64,000 bases of DNA, taken from contig NC_134515.1 in assembly GCF_027942865.1 (NCBI RefSeq), forward strand, positions 17,010,227 through 17,074,226. Reading direction: 5' to 3'. Shown here one piece after another: positions 41,204 through 52,396 of the stretch (position 1 is its first letter; each line of letters begins with the position of its first letter). The DNA is from Odontesthes bonariensis (Eukaryota > Chordata > Actinopteri > Atheriniformes > Atherinopsidae). The notes below the pieces were generated by a model. That model was not told the DNA's origin. It made no database searches and saw only the letters and a program-made list of their open reading frames with translations. The translations under genes were made by a program, and so were the position numbers.

Positions 41204-44200
41204 ATGTCAGAGCTGTACATTCGGGTGGCTGAGGATGAAAATGAAGAGCCCATGGAGATCCCTTCAGAGGACGACGGTACTGTCTTGCTATCGTCGGTGG
41301 CAGCTCAGTTCCCGGGGGCATGCGGGCTTCGGTACAGGAACCCAGAGTCCCAGTGCATGAGAGGGGTCCGGCTTGTGGAGGGAGTCCTTCATGCGCCAGA
41401 GAATGACTGGGGAAACCTGGTCTATGTCGTCAATTATCCCAAAGGTGAGACAGTTCTTTTTTTCTACAACTTGGAGTCTAATACAACAGTTCTACCTTTT
41501 ACTGTGTTTTAATTTGGTGCTTTATTTATTATTGATTACCTAAAAAGTATTTATGATAATTTGTCCAACCTGATATATATGAAAGACTGTCAGTACCTCT
41601 CATTATAGTGCTTAACAACTCAATAGTACTACAAATTGCACCCTCCAATAAGGCATTTACTCAGGGCTTGCTTTATTAGCATATGCATGAAAGTCAAGTC
41701 TGTATAGGAAATCATTTCTATGTTTGGTAAGGATGAAATCATGGCCACATCAGACCTGTGCCTTAATCCCTCAAGTATTTTGGCATGTACATCTTGTTGC
41801 TAAACACAGGGAAAATACTGCTGCACTTAGTGCTTATATTGAATTATTAAAGAAGAATGGGAACTGTTATGACGGCATATTATTTGCTGTGATTTTTTTT
41901 TAATTTATTTTTATATTTATATATTTAACTTAGTTATATAGGAGTCTTTGGTCATTTATTGAGTGTAATTTTGCGGTGCATCACCATTATTAAGTGAAAT
42001 GTCCAAAAGGGGTTATGCCTGACCTTTCTGCTCAGTTTGAGGTTTACAGATGAGTGTTTTTCTGATGTAAGACACTGTTCCTCACAGATAACAAAAGAAA
42101 GATGGATGAAATAGATGCTGCTTCGGCTGTGAAAGTTAAAAGGGGCTTTCAGAAGACATCAGATCTCATTGTCCTCGGGCTGCCGTGGAAAACGTCAGAA
42201 CAAGACCTGAAAGATTATTTTAGCACCTTTGGGGAGGTCATCATGGTGCAGGTATTGTCGCCAGCCTTTTTTTTTAAAGCTTTGAGTGTTTCTAGGATAT
42301 GTCTCATATTTAGAAGAAGAAATGAAGCTCACGTTTTTTGCTTTTTACTCCAGGTGAAGAGGGATGTAAAAACTGGCAACTCAAAAGGGTTTGGGTTTGT
42401 CCGGTTCACCGAGTATGAGACGCAAACTAAAGTCATTGCTCAGAGACACATGATTGATGGCCGATGGTGTGACTGCAAACTTCCAAATTCAAAGGTATGT
42501 TGGAAACAGTTTTGAACTCAATTTTGAAGTAGATTAGCTGTTATAATCTGATATACAAACCTGATCTAGATCAAAGTTGCTACATTTATTTTGCTTGTTA
42601 TTTATTCATTTTTATTATCACCTTCTTGTAATAATTCTTAATAGTTACACTTTGAAATGATACTTTCACATCATTGTGATAGGTGGAGAAGGATTTATAC
42701 AAGAGACAAAAGCTCATGTAACTTAACTTAAATATGGCTTTATCTCTATGTCCTCTCAGGCATGTCCTGATGAGCCCATGCGGAGCCGTAAAATCTTCGT
42801 TGGCCGCTGCACAGAGGACATGACAACTGACGAGCTGAGGCAGTACTTCATGCAGTATGGTGAAGTCACAGATGTCTTCATCCCCAAACCTTTCCGGGCA
42901 TTTGCATTTGTCACATTTGCTGATGATCAGGTAAGAGTGGCCACACTTGGGAGAGTTTGAAAATTAGCAGATGGCATCTTTCTAAGATGACAAAAACTAC
43001 AACCTCAAATCCAGAAAAAGAAATGGAACGCTGTGTAGACTGTTTAAAAAAAAAAAGAAAAGAAAAAGCCATATGTGAACATGATCCAGAAATAATGACG
43101 TCTTCTTTGGGCCAAAGCTTATTTAAGATGGACTGAGATGAAACGGAAAACTGTTCTGCAGTCAGATGAATCGATATTTGAAATTCGTTTTGGAAATCAT
43201 GGACAACACACCCTCCAGATGAGAGAGGAGAGGGACCATGGAGTTGCATTGTTGTTTATGGAACTAACAACTTGCACATCTGGAAAGGCACCAATGATGA
43301 AAGCTATACACTGGTTTTAGAGGAACATATGCTCCCATGCAGATTACTTTTATTCATGGAAGAGCTTGCATATTTCATCTAGACGATACTAAACCACATG
43401 CTGCATCTATTACACCAACATGGCTTCATAATAGAAGTGTCGGGACTGGCCTGCCTGCAGTACAGACCTTCGACCAACTGAAAACATTTGGTGCATCACG
43501 AAACGGAAAAATATGACAAAAACTTGATTGTTGTGCAGTTACCATCTTATATCAGTCAAGAATGGGGCAACATAACTCTCAAAGGGCCAGCAACTGGTCT
43601 CCTGTTGCAAGAATAGGAGATGGTTCACAGAGGTTAACATGGGTCCTGTCCTAACGTATGGCAGTCGTTTCCACCATCAATTTCAAGATGAGCCAATAAA
43701 ATTTTTATTAAATGATAGAATGTCCCACTTTCAACATTCAGTGGGTTTTCCATGCTTTATTATGAATAAAATATTGGTTTATGATATTTGCAAATAGTTG
43801 CCTTTCTCTTTAATTTACATTTTATACAGAGTCCTGGCTTTTTTTGGAATTGGGGTTGTCCTCCAAATACTTATGTTGAAAGTATAAACACAGGAGTTTG
43901 AGAAGTGAATTAAAAAATATTCATATTATGTTCATAGATTTGTATTATTGTGCACTGCCAGATGAAGAAATGATGACATCAAAAAGTACAATGTTAACCC
44001 CCCTCCTTCCCCTCTTTCCCAGGTTGCCCAGGCTTTATGTGGAGAGGACTTGATCATCAAGGGTGTCAGCGTCCACATCTCCAACGCTGAGCCCAAACAC
44101 AATAATAGTAGGCAAATGATGGAACGAGCGCGATTTGGGGCTGGTGGGTTCAGTCAGGGGTATGGCAGTAATCGCGGTGGGCTTGGCAGCGGTAGTGGAG

Positions 44201-44496
44201 GGGTTAACTTTGGGGCTCTAGGTCTTAACCCAGCAATGGTGGCAGCTGCCCAGGCAGCCCTGCAGAGCAGTTGGGGAATGATGGGTATGCTGGCTAACCA
44301 GCAGGGTCTGACCACAACGGCAGGCACAGCCACTACAACCCGAGATCAGACCTATAGCTCTGCCAGTACCAGTTACAGCAGCCCCAACTCAGCTAGCCTT
44401 GGCTGGGCTGCAGGCACTAACAACGCCTCCAACAGTGGGTTCAGCTCCGGCTTTGGCACGTCTATGGAATCTAAGTCCCCTAGTTGGGGAATGTAG
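41204..44496 (+). CDS. tardbp: TAR DNA-binding protein 43 (TDP-43), 396 aa
   Basis: Nuclear RNA-binding protein that controls splicing, RNA stability and repression of cryptic exons. Coding exons are 41204-41444, 42088-42251, 42354-42494, 42760-42930 and 44023-44496. All have GT/AG borders and join in frame. The start ATG follows GACACC (good Kozak context). The product has the conserved N-terminal oligomerisation domain (1-80), a bipartite nuclear signal (KRK 83-85, KVKR 96-99) and RRM1 (about 105-177, RNP1 KGFGFVRF). RRM2 follows (about 193-262, RNP1 RAFAFVTF), then a Gly/Ser/Asn-rich tail with the conserved helix [20 protein letters not shown] near 308-327 and the terminal WGM. The tail is shorter than the human one (total 414). 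Teleosts carry two copies (tardbp and tardbpl); linkage to pgd may point to the tardbpl locus, but I cannot decide from sequence alone. Confidence 0.97.
43000..43859 (+). mobile_element. Decayed Tc1/mariner transposon in the last coding intron of tardbp
   Basis: The ends pair as inverted repeats: CAACCTCAAATCCAGAAAAA at the left, and CAACCCCAATTCCAAAAAAA on the reverse complement of the right end. A TA dinucleotide precedes the left end (42998-42999); the right-hand TA is mutated. The interior retains recognisable transposase coding on the + strand. It includes the SDES region near 43160, a '[17 protein letters not shown]'-like catalytic block near 43360-43410, and the 'WPACSTDL'-type block near 43450. 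Frameshifts and stops abolish the protein. At about 860 bp it is shorter than a full-length element and lies in the sense orientation of tardbp. The exons on both sides are intact, so it is tolerated as intronic sequence. Confidence 0.85.
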
Positions 44497-44922
44497 ATAG
44501 CTACAAGTTAACCTTTTCTGTTGCTGTTAGGCTAATCTGGTAAGTATACCTACAGGGGGGGATGGCTTCTATCTAATTTAAAAGAAATACACTGCCTTTT
44601 ATTTTATTAAAGAGAACATTTATATTTGTGTGACTGACTGTGGAGTCATGCATTGAATGGGTGAAAAGTTTAGTTTGTAAGTGGACTCTGCCACACTATA
44701 TTGTTTTGTTTGGGAGAATACGCTACAAAAAGATGACTGTGCATGTGCCATAATTATTTATAAACATGCACGAGCATCTTGAGATCCCCCCACAGCCCAC
44801 TGTTAAATGGGCTTTATATGATTATGTATATATATGTGTATGCATTTTATTGTATCTTTTTTTTGTTTTGCTTTTTTGTTTTACATCATTTGGAAACGCC
44901 TTCATAAAAGTCTCTTCTGCAG

Positions 44923-45017
44923 TTCACCAACTCTTTCGCAATTTCCCGGGAGGAATCACATCATTGGCAGCAATGTTCGGCAGATCTCAGAATCAGTTCC
45001 CCTCCTCCCATGTGTAA
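44923..45017 (+). other. tardbp: Predicted alternative terminal exon of tardbp
   Basis: A strong acceptor, CTCTTCTGCAG, ends at 44922. The sequence after it is open for 30 codons in the phase needed by a donor inside exon 6 (GCTG|GTGGGT, exon end 44143), stopping at TAA 45015-45017. Splicing 44143 to 44923 would replace the Gly-rich tail with a 31-residue tail beginning VHQLF and containing FGRSQ, giving a 310-residue protein with both RRMs intact. Human TARDBP makes short isoforms by an analogous splice into its 3'UTR, with a tail also beginning VH and containing GRS. Zebrafish tardbpl makes a product of similar length. Use of this exon in this species is not shown by the sequence. Confidence 0.55.
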
Positions 45018-46373
45018 AATGCTTTGTCGTCCACGAACAGAGCTTCACTCTGCATATACTGTGTTAGACGGTGGGTGTTGTCTTTTTTTTTTTTTTTTTT
45101 TTTTTTCTTTTCCCCATTTTATTTTTTTTCCCCGGGATTATAGAAATCTTGTCTGCCCTGTGTCGCTTTTCCAGCTCAATGAGTGGGATGGGTGATGGAC
45201 CGAGTGAAAGTGAACGAACGGGAGAGCAAAGTGTGAGAAGAACTGTTTGTGCAAGTGTTTCTTTTTTTTTTTTTTTTTCCCCTCCTTAAAAAGACAAATG
45301 CCTGCGAGAGTTGAGAAGAACCTGTGGCTTTGTGCGTGTGTGAGGAAGAAGCACGTACGAGTGTGTTCCCAGTGGCCAACACAAGGACTTTTCTTGCATC
45401 TCCAGTTCCCTCAGCTCTCTGCTTGCTCACATCGTTTTTCTATCGACCTTAATTCTTTCAAAATCACAGTGAAATATCAATTGCTAAGAGTATTTGTATC
45501 CTTTTGTAGACCTTTCTTGCCGTCTGATATGTGAATGCTGCGTCTGGTTGTGTGCTTTAGTTTCTTCTTGTAATCACCCTCTCTGTGTGAAAATGTGACT
45601 TTGTGTTAGTGAGGTCTGTGTGGGGGGTGGGGGAAGTGGAGTTTGAAAGAAGTTGATGTGGTGAATGTTTGACAAATTCCCATTGAAAGTTTGTTTGAAG
45701 TGGTTACGAATGCATTTTCTATGTTTTGTGATTCAAAGGAAAGTCTGAAATAAAAGTGACTTTGACTAGGTATAATACCCTCTTGACAGTGACTTGTTTT
45801 TGACTTCACATTAATTGAACTGCCAACACTTTAATTTACATGTATAGGGACATCGGACACGGAAAGCCCAGGTTGGAGTCAGTAACGTGGAAGGTGAAGC
45901 CCTTGTTCGGTGAGCTGGTGCAAACCAAAGTGGAATTACTGCACAACTGCCTTAATCCTGAAAGGATCTTCGTCACCTCGCTAGCAAGAACCCTCGGACC
46001 ACCAAATTTAGAACGGACCTTACTTGATCACAAACGGTTTCGGTACATTTTTGTACCTCAAAAATCACACCTGCTTCTGTCCAAATCTGACGCAAATTCT
46101 GCCTTTCTGAAACCAGCTACATCTGTCAGTCGGGGTTTGATTTTCCCCCCTCACTTCCTCACAGTCGCTGATCATTTATGAACGTCGTGGCCGGACGTTT
46201 GTTTTTAAATGTGGTCAGAAGTTGTCGGTATGGCTGGAAGTCTTCTCAGTCTTTTGTTTGCTTGTAAAGATGGTCAAATGTATGATCTGACTGATTTTTA
46301 AGAAACCTGACTGACTAAACATGCCAGCACAAAATTGACACAATGTATTGATATATGAAGTGTTGCATTGTAA

Positions 46374-46379
46374 AATAAA
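46374..46379 (+). terminator. tardbp: tardbp distal polyadenylation signal
   Basis: AATAAA within 'ttgtaaaataaaggtcttg', followed within 30-40 nt by a GT-rich 'ctgtggtctctgtgttg' downstream element at about 46400. Confidence 0.7.
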
Positions 46380-46419
46380 GGTCTTGAGTTTTTAATCATC
46401 TGTGGTCTCTGTGTTGATA

Positions 46420-48390
46420 AGCATAGTATTTTGTCACTCTTCACATTCAGTTGTTGTTGTTTTGACAAATTTCCATGCTTTCACTTTAGAGCCTTTCATT
46501 GGGAAGCTCAGATCCAGCCCTGTGTGTGAACTGTGTGCAGGTGCTGTGCTTCGTAGAATTTATGCTGGCTTGTTACTAGGTGTAGTTTCAATTTCCTGCC
46601 TGTGGATGGAGCACCTGTGCCATCTTTGTAGGTACACCCACCCATGCACACCCTCGCACAAGGTTTTGGGGACTGATAAGATAATAGGTCTAAGGATATG
46701 AAACATCTGCTGGGTGAAATCTGTAAATGTAAAACAAAAAACACAGTTGTACAATATTCTTCTTCATGATTGCAATAAAAACCCTATGTACAAAAAAAAA
46801 ATGATTTTTAAAAAAGAGAGGGCTCTGAATTTGCCTAATGGTAAGTTACCAAATATGTATTTCTGTGCCTTTAAAATGCATTTTATAGTTGGTTTGATTA
46901 ACACTTTGCTGCTGTGAATGCAGTGATCACATTTGGGTTTTTTCTGTGTTTTCTCCCACTGAGCAGGAGGAGAAGGTTCCTCAGGGAGCTGATCCGGTTT
47001 CTGGCGGTCCTCTCTGCGGCCTCTCACCGAGGTACACGATGTGTGTCCAAACTTTAGCTCAGTTATTCCTGACAAAGTTTCCTGCCTCTCTCTTCTGCTC
47101 AATGCGCAGTTTGTGCTGGAAACTCATTTCCACTGTAGTTTTCTGATTTCATTTTTATTTTTGTATTATAATTAGCTCTCGATGATGCAGAAGATGTCGG
47201 CCGTGAGGCTGAAGCTTGCACACAGGGCAACATAAAATTGCAAACATTGGACACATTTCCTTTAGAAATTAACTTAAACATACCTTTGCTTACAGTGCGT
47301 GATGTGTGCATATATTGTCATCGGATGAAATTGAATTGTTAAATCTTTAACTCATCTTATAGTGTGACTGAGCAAAGACCAAAAGGATTAGATTCAGACT
47401 CTCATATCAGCAGCAGTTCACAGTGCTGAAGATCACAATATGCAATATGTGTAAACGCAGATATAGTCAATGATTTAAAGGTATATTTACATCATTTTCA
47501 GAAAGAGATGGGTTGATTCTTCAGATTTGTTCTTCTTGGTAACAAAAACCAGGAAAATTAACAAGTTAAAAGAAATAAACCTCAACAATCAGTTGATCCT
47601 ATAAACCAGTAACCTGACGGAGTTTCTGCCTCTTGTCCACAAAGCTATGGTGTCTGGAAACTCTTTAAAACACTGAAAGTGTTTGACGTCATTGCACCAG
47701 GTGACACGTGTCATCAGCATGTTCAGTCCTGAGTACAAACCCTACAAAGGTACACCTGAAAAACTTTGGTTACACTAAAACACGGCTTCGATTTAAAATG
47801 AGGACTGCTGCGTTAGGAATATTTCGATTTAAAAAAAAAAAAACTTTACTGGAGATAGAAGACCACGGTTTGTGTTTCAGGATTAAGCAACATTTAATCC
47901 AAATCTGATACAAGTCTGCAAGTATTTTGTTGTCACTGCCATGATACCAACGCCATGTAGCTCTGACAAGCCATGGCTTTTATGGGATAAATGGAAATAG
48001 AATATAGAAAGATGTTAATGTCAGACAACGGAGGCAAAACCTTTAAGCTGCTGCATTTGTTCATATTCAGCACATGCTTATTGGTCAGCGATGTGGGTAA
48101 AGGAAGTAGAGTGTTTTATTATTCATGACCTTACACTCGCGTCTATAATTTCTGCAGATAACACACTCTTCTGCCTGCACTGCCCTCGCTAGGGTCTAAA
48201 AGTATCTTACGCTATGCTCCTCTTCTATGCCCTTCTATGCTACGCTATGCACCCTTTACAGCTGTGGGTTTTGATCCCCCACTCTCCCAAACACCACCTC
48301 ACTGTTTTATCAGTCTGAGCTAACATTTTCACACATGTTGGTCTTTATCCCTAAAAGAAATGATGATTAGGATAAAAGGATAAAACCTGG
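46420..48390. other. Intergenic sequence between tardbp and the tRNA-like array
   Basis: No gene established. One exon-like segment, 46967-47031, has a pyrimidine-rich acceptor (TTTTCTCCCACTGAGCAG) and a GAG|gtacac donor. It is open in two frames but stands alone. The remainder is unremarkable. Confidence 0.4.
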
Positions 48391-48394
48391 AAGT

Positions 48395-49790
48395 CCACAG
48401 AGCATTCGAGGGAATTGAACGCATGATTATTCCAACCCCAGGCAGCGTCCCATCATCCTGAGCTACTCTGAGCAACTTCGTACAGCTTTAAAAGTCCTGT
48501 GATCTTCGTTTCCATGTTCTCGGAGGCTCAAAGATTTCACCCAACACCCTGAGCTGTTCAATTACACACTGGAAGGTTGAATCTTAAAGTTTCTCTTTTC
48601 ATTTTGGCTTCAAAAGTCCCAGCCCACTCCGAGCTGAACCACCTGCCCTTTCTTTTCTAAAAGCCATCAGCATCCACAGGAGTTGAACCCCTTCCCTCTG
48701 CTTCCAGAAGCTGCTCTGTAGCTGCCTGAACCACCAAATCACAGCTTCAGCCTCCTTTCTGAGCTGGTTCCATTCTTCTGTTCGGATGCTGAACTGCAGA
48801 GTTTATAAGAGCTTTGATCCCTCATCTTGACAAACTAAAAGCTGCTCAGTAACAGTTTGAGCCATTAAATCAGAGAATGAAACTTCCCAACTTAAAGATT
48901 TTCACTCTTTACTTTGGCCTCTAAAACCTGGAGACATTTAAACTCTTTAAGCAGCACTCACTGGACTTGAACATATGATCTCCCAAAGTCCCAAAAACAG
49001 TCTATTGATCCTCTGAGATGCCTCCGCTTGTTTGTGCCGCTTCTTCCAACATGTTTCCTGTGAAGCAGCTTTGCTCATCAACTGTCTTTGGTTTGTTCAG
49101 GTGCTTGGTGTTGGATTGGGACTGTTCTGGCTCATGCTCTGTATCCAAATAAAGTCTCTGACTTGTTGGTTTCAAAATTTGAAGGCTGAGAAAAATTGAG
49201 TGGAACCTGGAAAAGGCTTGAACTCTGCCTTCTCAAGCTGCTCTCCAACATACAGAGCTGTTCTTCCTAACAGTATATTGGTCCTTCTTGAATGTTTTGG
49301 CTCTTTTTTGGCCTTCAAACTGGAACCTGTTACAGACTTGAGCTTGGTCCCTAAGACTTCCCAAACTGATCTCTAACAGCTTGTGCTATGTGGGCACACA
49401 GCTGAGATGCTTCTTGAGCACACTTCAGCCTTCAGAAAATCCCTTTCAGACTTAAAGCCTTCTGCTAACAGACTGAGCTGTTGAAAAAAACAAGTAGATT
49501 TTTTTCTTAGAGCATTTCACTCTGTCTTTCATTCTTGGTGGCTTTGACAAAAGTACAGGAGGGCTCTCAGTCATTACGACTCTGCCTTTCCTTTCCTAGG
49601 ATTTCTGTACCTTGTGAAGATTTGAACCTGTAAACTCTGCAACACCAAACTTCTTTCTAGCATCAAGAACTATTTGATATGAGAGAATTTCACTCTTTCT
49701 GTACCTGAGAGTTAACCATGGAAATGTTTCAGTCACGAGCTTTGACAGCTGACAGCTCCAACAGCCTGAGCAAACACTCTTAAATTCTGT
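48395..49790 (-). repeat. Degenerate tandem array of tRNA-like units
   Basis: About ten diverged units of roughly 110-150 bp follow one another. Read on the - strand, each resembles a tRNA body. The + strand shows a B-box complement (ttgaac, for example at 48415, 48683, 48967, 49218 and 49622). After 40-60 nt comes a complement of the D arm/A box ('ctgagctactctgag', 'cagcctgagc', 'cagactgagctg', 'acagagctgttc'). A shared linker such as 'ttcactctttactttggcc' and 'acctggagaca' precedes each. No unit is intact enough to be a functional tRNA. It looks like an old tandemly expanded tRNA-derived sequence or SINE-like satellite. Confidence 0.55.
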
Positions 49791-50015
49791 GTCTGCCGTT
49801 GAACTTCAGTTTAATGACACTTATTTGTTGCAAACATCAGAGAATAAAACAGAAACAACACTGAGTTTAATACGAGTACAACATTTGTAGAGTTAATATG
49901 AGCACAGGCAGGTCTGCAGACCAAATGTCCCAAAGCTAATGGGAACTGATTCATATGAAACCTCAGCAGCTCCTCTTGAGATGGACCGAACTCATCAATC
50001 GTAAATCCGTCATAT

Positions 50016-50098
50016 GCTCAGATCTGGAAGGACAGCTCGCCTTCTCCGAAGACATTTTTTAATCTGACAGCTCAGTTCATGGACAACATCTAAGCAGT
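50016..50098 (+). repeat. Direct repeat copy A of a locally duplicated segment
   Basis: It shares with 50888-50973 the sequence 'ggacagctcgccttctcc', then a T-rich spacer, then 'aatctgacag.tcagttcatggacaacatcta.gcagt'. Identity over about 85 bp is roughly 90 percent, and similarity stops abruptly on both sides. Confidence 0.85.
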
Positions 50099-50678
50099 AT
50101 TTATTTATATTAAGTCACTCGTAAATAAAACCAGATCAAATAGCTTCATATTAGTCTGTCAATATCATTTTATTTTGAAAGGTACCGCCGGAAGTGTCAG
50201 TCGTTTGTAATATCTCTAGCATTACCTTTTCTGTAGATACCATTTGTGGCCACGAGAGGGCAGAAACGCCCTGATCACAGACTGAATCTGTGAACTGCAG
50301 CTGGTTGCCTTCATCATATGAACAAAATGACTTTGTAACAGATTTCACTCCATTTCACACACAACGGGACAACAATCTATTTATCTATCTTCACTGAGTA
50401 ATGATAAGAAATGTAAGCTGTGGTAAAACTCTAGCATTCATAATCTTAACTAAATATGATAGTGTTATTAAAATATTAATATAACTGCTCTCTTCCATCA
50501 TAAAACCTCATTTTATAAAGATTTCCCACATTTCAATGTTCATACTGACTTTCAGGGTGTAGTTACAGCGTATGGCCACCAGAGAAGAGTATAGAGACAG
50601 ATGCAAAGAGGTTGTCAAGCTAGCAGATACTTCCGGTGAGGACATAAAAATAAAAGCCTCCCAAATAATTGTAAGCAC

Positions 50679-50699
50679 TTTTTTTTTTTTTTTTTTTTT
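50679..50699 (+). repeat. Poly-T homopolymer, 21 nt
   Basis: A pure T run followed by CCCC. No adjacent retroposed body is recognised. Confidence 0.9.
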
Positions 50700-50887
50700 C
50701 CCCTATATTTAATGTATATAATGACGTACTTTTCTTAAGAAATACTATTTTTTTGTATATAACATATTCCCAGTTCACACATTTGATGTTGGTTGTTTTG
50801 TTTTTACTGAGTCTTCATTTAGAAGACATGAATCTTGACTCTAGTTCTCCTTTTCCTGCCTCAGGTCATGTCCCACACTCCAGATCC

Positions 50888-50973
50888 GCTCAGATCCACA
50901 AGGACAGCTCGCCTTCTCCAAACAAATTTTTTTTTAATCTGACAGTTCAGTTCATGGACAACATCTAGGCAGT
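50888..50973 (+). repeat. Direct repeat copy B of a locally duplicated segment
   Basis: The partner of 50016-50098, same orientation, 870 bp downstream. A splice-acceptor-like 'ttttcctgcctcag' lies just upstream (ending about 50864), so the duplicated unit could be an exon or part of a dispersed repeat. It has no continuous open frame. Confidence 0.85.
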
Positions 50974-50999
50974 TACTGTTGGGTCTCTGAGAGAAACGT

Positions 51000-52025
51000 G
51001 ATGTTGAGGCACACTCAGCCACCCCAGCAGCAGAACATCTGTCTGTCATGAAGGAGGCGTCACTAAACTGAAGAAACGGATAACAAGGAAAAAAAAAAAA
51101 AAACAGGGGAAAGTAGTTCAAACATGGCCTTGTTTCGGTATAAGATGTGTATAAGCCCAGTAACAGAAGGATGTACATTGTTTACATTCATACAAGACAC
51201 AAAAGGCATCCGATTCTGAGAGACTTTATTTAGTCCAAATCCCAATTCCTCTCCTTCGCTGACTCGGCCTTATCCTTCTGTTCCTCAGGGTTAAGGTGCC
51301 CTATATGAGGCGATCAAACAGGCTTTAAACAGAGACAGTGGAAACCATTTGGGTGACCACACACAAATGACCACAACTTCTGTATCCCCATTTAAAAAGG
51401 GCAAGTTGTCCCTGGAAAAACCGCAGGGATGGGTGCTGGCCTTCCCTCTCAGCCCAGGCCTAGTTCCTTCTTTTGGCCCCATCTCTCTGATCTGCAGAGG
51501 TAAGTTGCACCTTTTAGTTTAGGAATCAAGGAGCAGTAGGCATCATTGTACCAGCATCTGTAACAGCCATTTAAACAAAAAACATTTTAAACACCAGTTA
51601 AATGTAAACAGCTCATAATCTTAACGTTGAAAAATGTAACAATGCACAGAGAAACGGAACAACAGTGCCTTCTTTCTATGGTCTACACGCTTTACATCAA
51701 AAGAAAACATGAGAAAATAACTCATCTTGTTGCTATAATACGATTTTAGGGATGTGTACTTTCTTTTTACAATGAAATAAATGTGCCTAAACCCCATAAC
51801 AAACCTTAGAGATTCAGTCCCTGTCTAAAAATGTAGATTTCCACCACCAAAGTGGCCTTGAGTTGGTCCTCAGCTTCCTCTGCTTCCTCCTCATTATTCA
51901 CTCCTTCGTGAGTTCACCAAGCCGTCAGTTTTCATTTCATCACGTTAGCTGCTGAAGGTGACATTTTCCACCCACACACTGGACCATCCATCCATCCATT
52001 TATTGATTGTTTATTATTTGGCTGA
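51000..52025. other. Intergenic sequence
   Basis: No gene is supported. A consensus donor context (CTGCAGAG|GTAAGTT) occurs at about 51499-51501 after an open stretch starting near 51410, but there is no partner exon. Poly-A of 16 nt at about 51090. Confidence 0.4.
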
Positions 52026-52396
52026 GATTTCTCCAGTTTTAGCTTCTTTTCATTGGTTCCCCGTTAAATTCAGAATATAATTTAAGATTGTTGTCCTTGC
52101 TCTTAATGACAGAGCTCCATCATGTCTTAAAGATGTCACAGTTGGATATTTTTCTAACAGAGTTCCTCTTTTTCAGCAGGTATCCCTGGCCTGGTGTCCC
52201 CTTTCCTGTCCTCTCAGCCCCCAGCTGCCCTGCGCTGAGGATGGAGGATCGGACTGAAGACAAGTTTATGTGCAATTTGTTGGTTTCCGCAGCTAGGAAA
52301 TAGTTTTTGAATTAGCTCTGTGTGAATGATTGCAGTGAAAAGAAGTATATTATTTTATGTGTGGTGAGATGACATTTGGAGCTATGTAAATAAGGG
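52026..52396 (+). mobile_element. L2-type LINE remnant: end of ORF2 plus 3' tail
   Basis: The first part translates, with breaks, to the C-terminal motif of fish L2-clade reverse-transcriptase proteins: a 'FHWFPVKFRI'-like block followed by 'LNDRAPSCLKD' at 52045-52130. The 3' portion contains 'gttggtttccgcagctagga', 'gtttttgaattagctct' and 'gagatgacattt..agctatgtaaata'. These match in order the LINE tail at 60978-61172. The 5' end is missing, as usual for LINE insertions. Confidence 0.75.

Larger units (their letters stand above)
44497..46395 (+). other. tardbp: tardbp 3'UTR with UG-rich stretches
   Basis: About 1.9 kb lies between the stop codon and the AATAAA at 46374. UG-rich tracts, the preferred RNA target of TDP-43, occur near 44620-44645, 44826-44846, 45225-45260, 45330-45372 and 45600-45632. 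In mammals TDP-43 binds such a region of its own 3'UTR, promotes splicing of 3'UTR introns and lowers its mRNA. The same layout suggests autoregulation here. Long T runs at 45083-45106 and 45260-45278 could serve as polypyrimidine tracts. Earlier polyadenylation signals may exist, for example AATAAA near 45750 ('gaaataaaagtg'), which would give shorter transcripts. Confidence 0.75.

Noticed and set aside
45071..45289. Open frames with phenylalanine runs in the tardbp 3'UTR
   Set aside because: Translations of poly-T tracts, not proteins.
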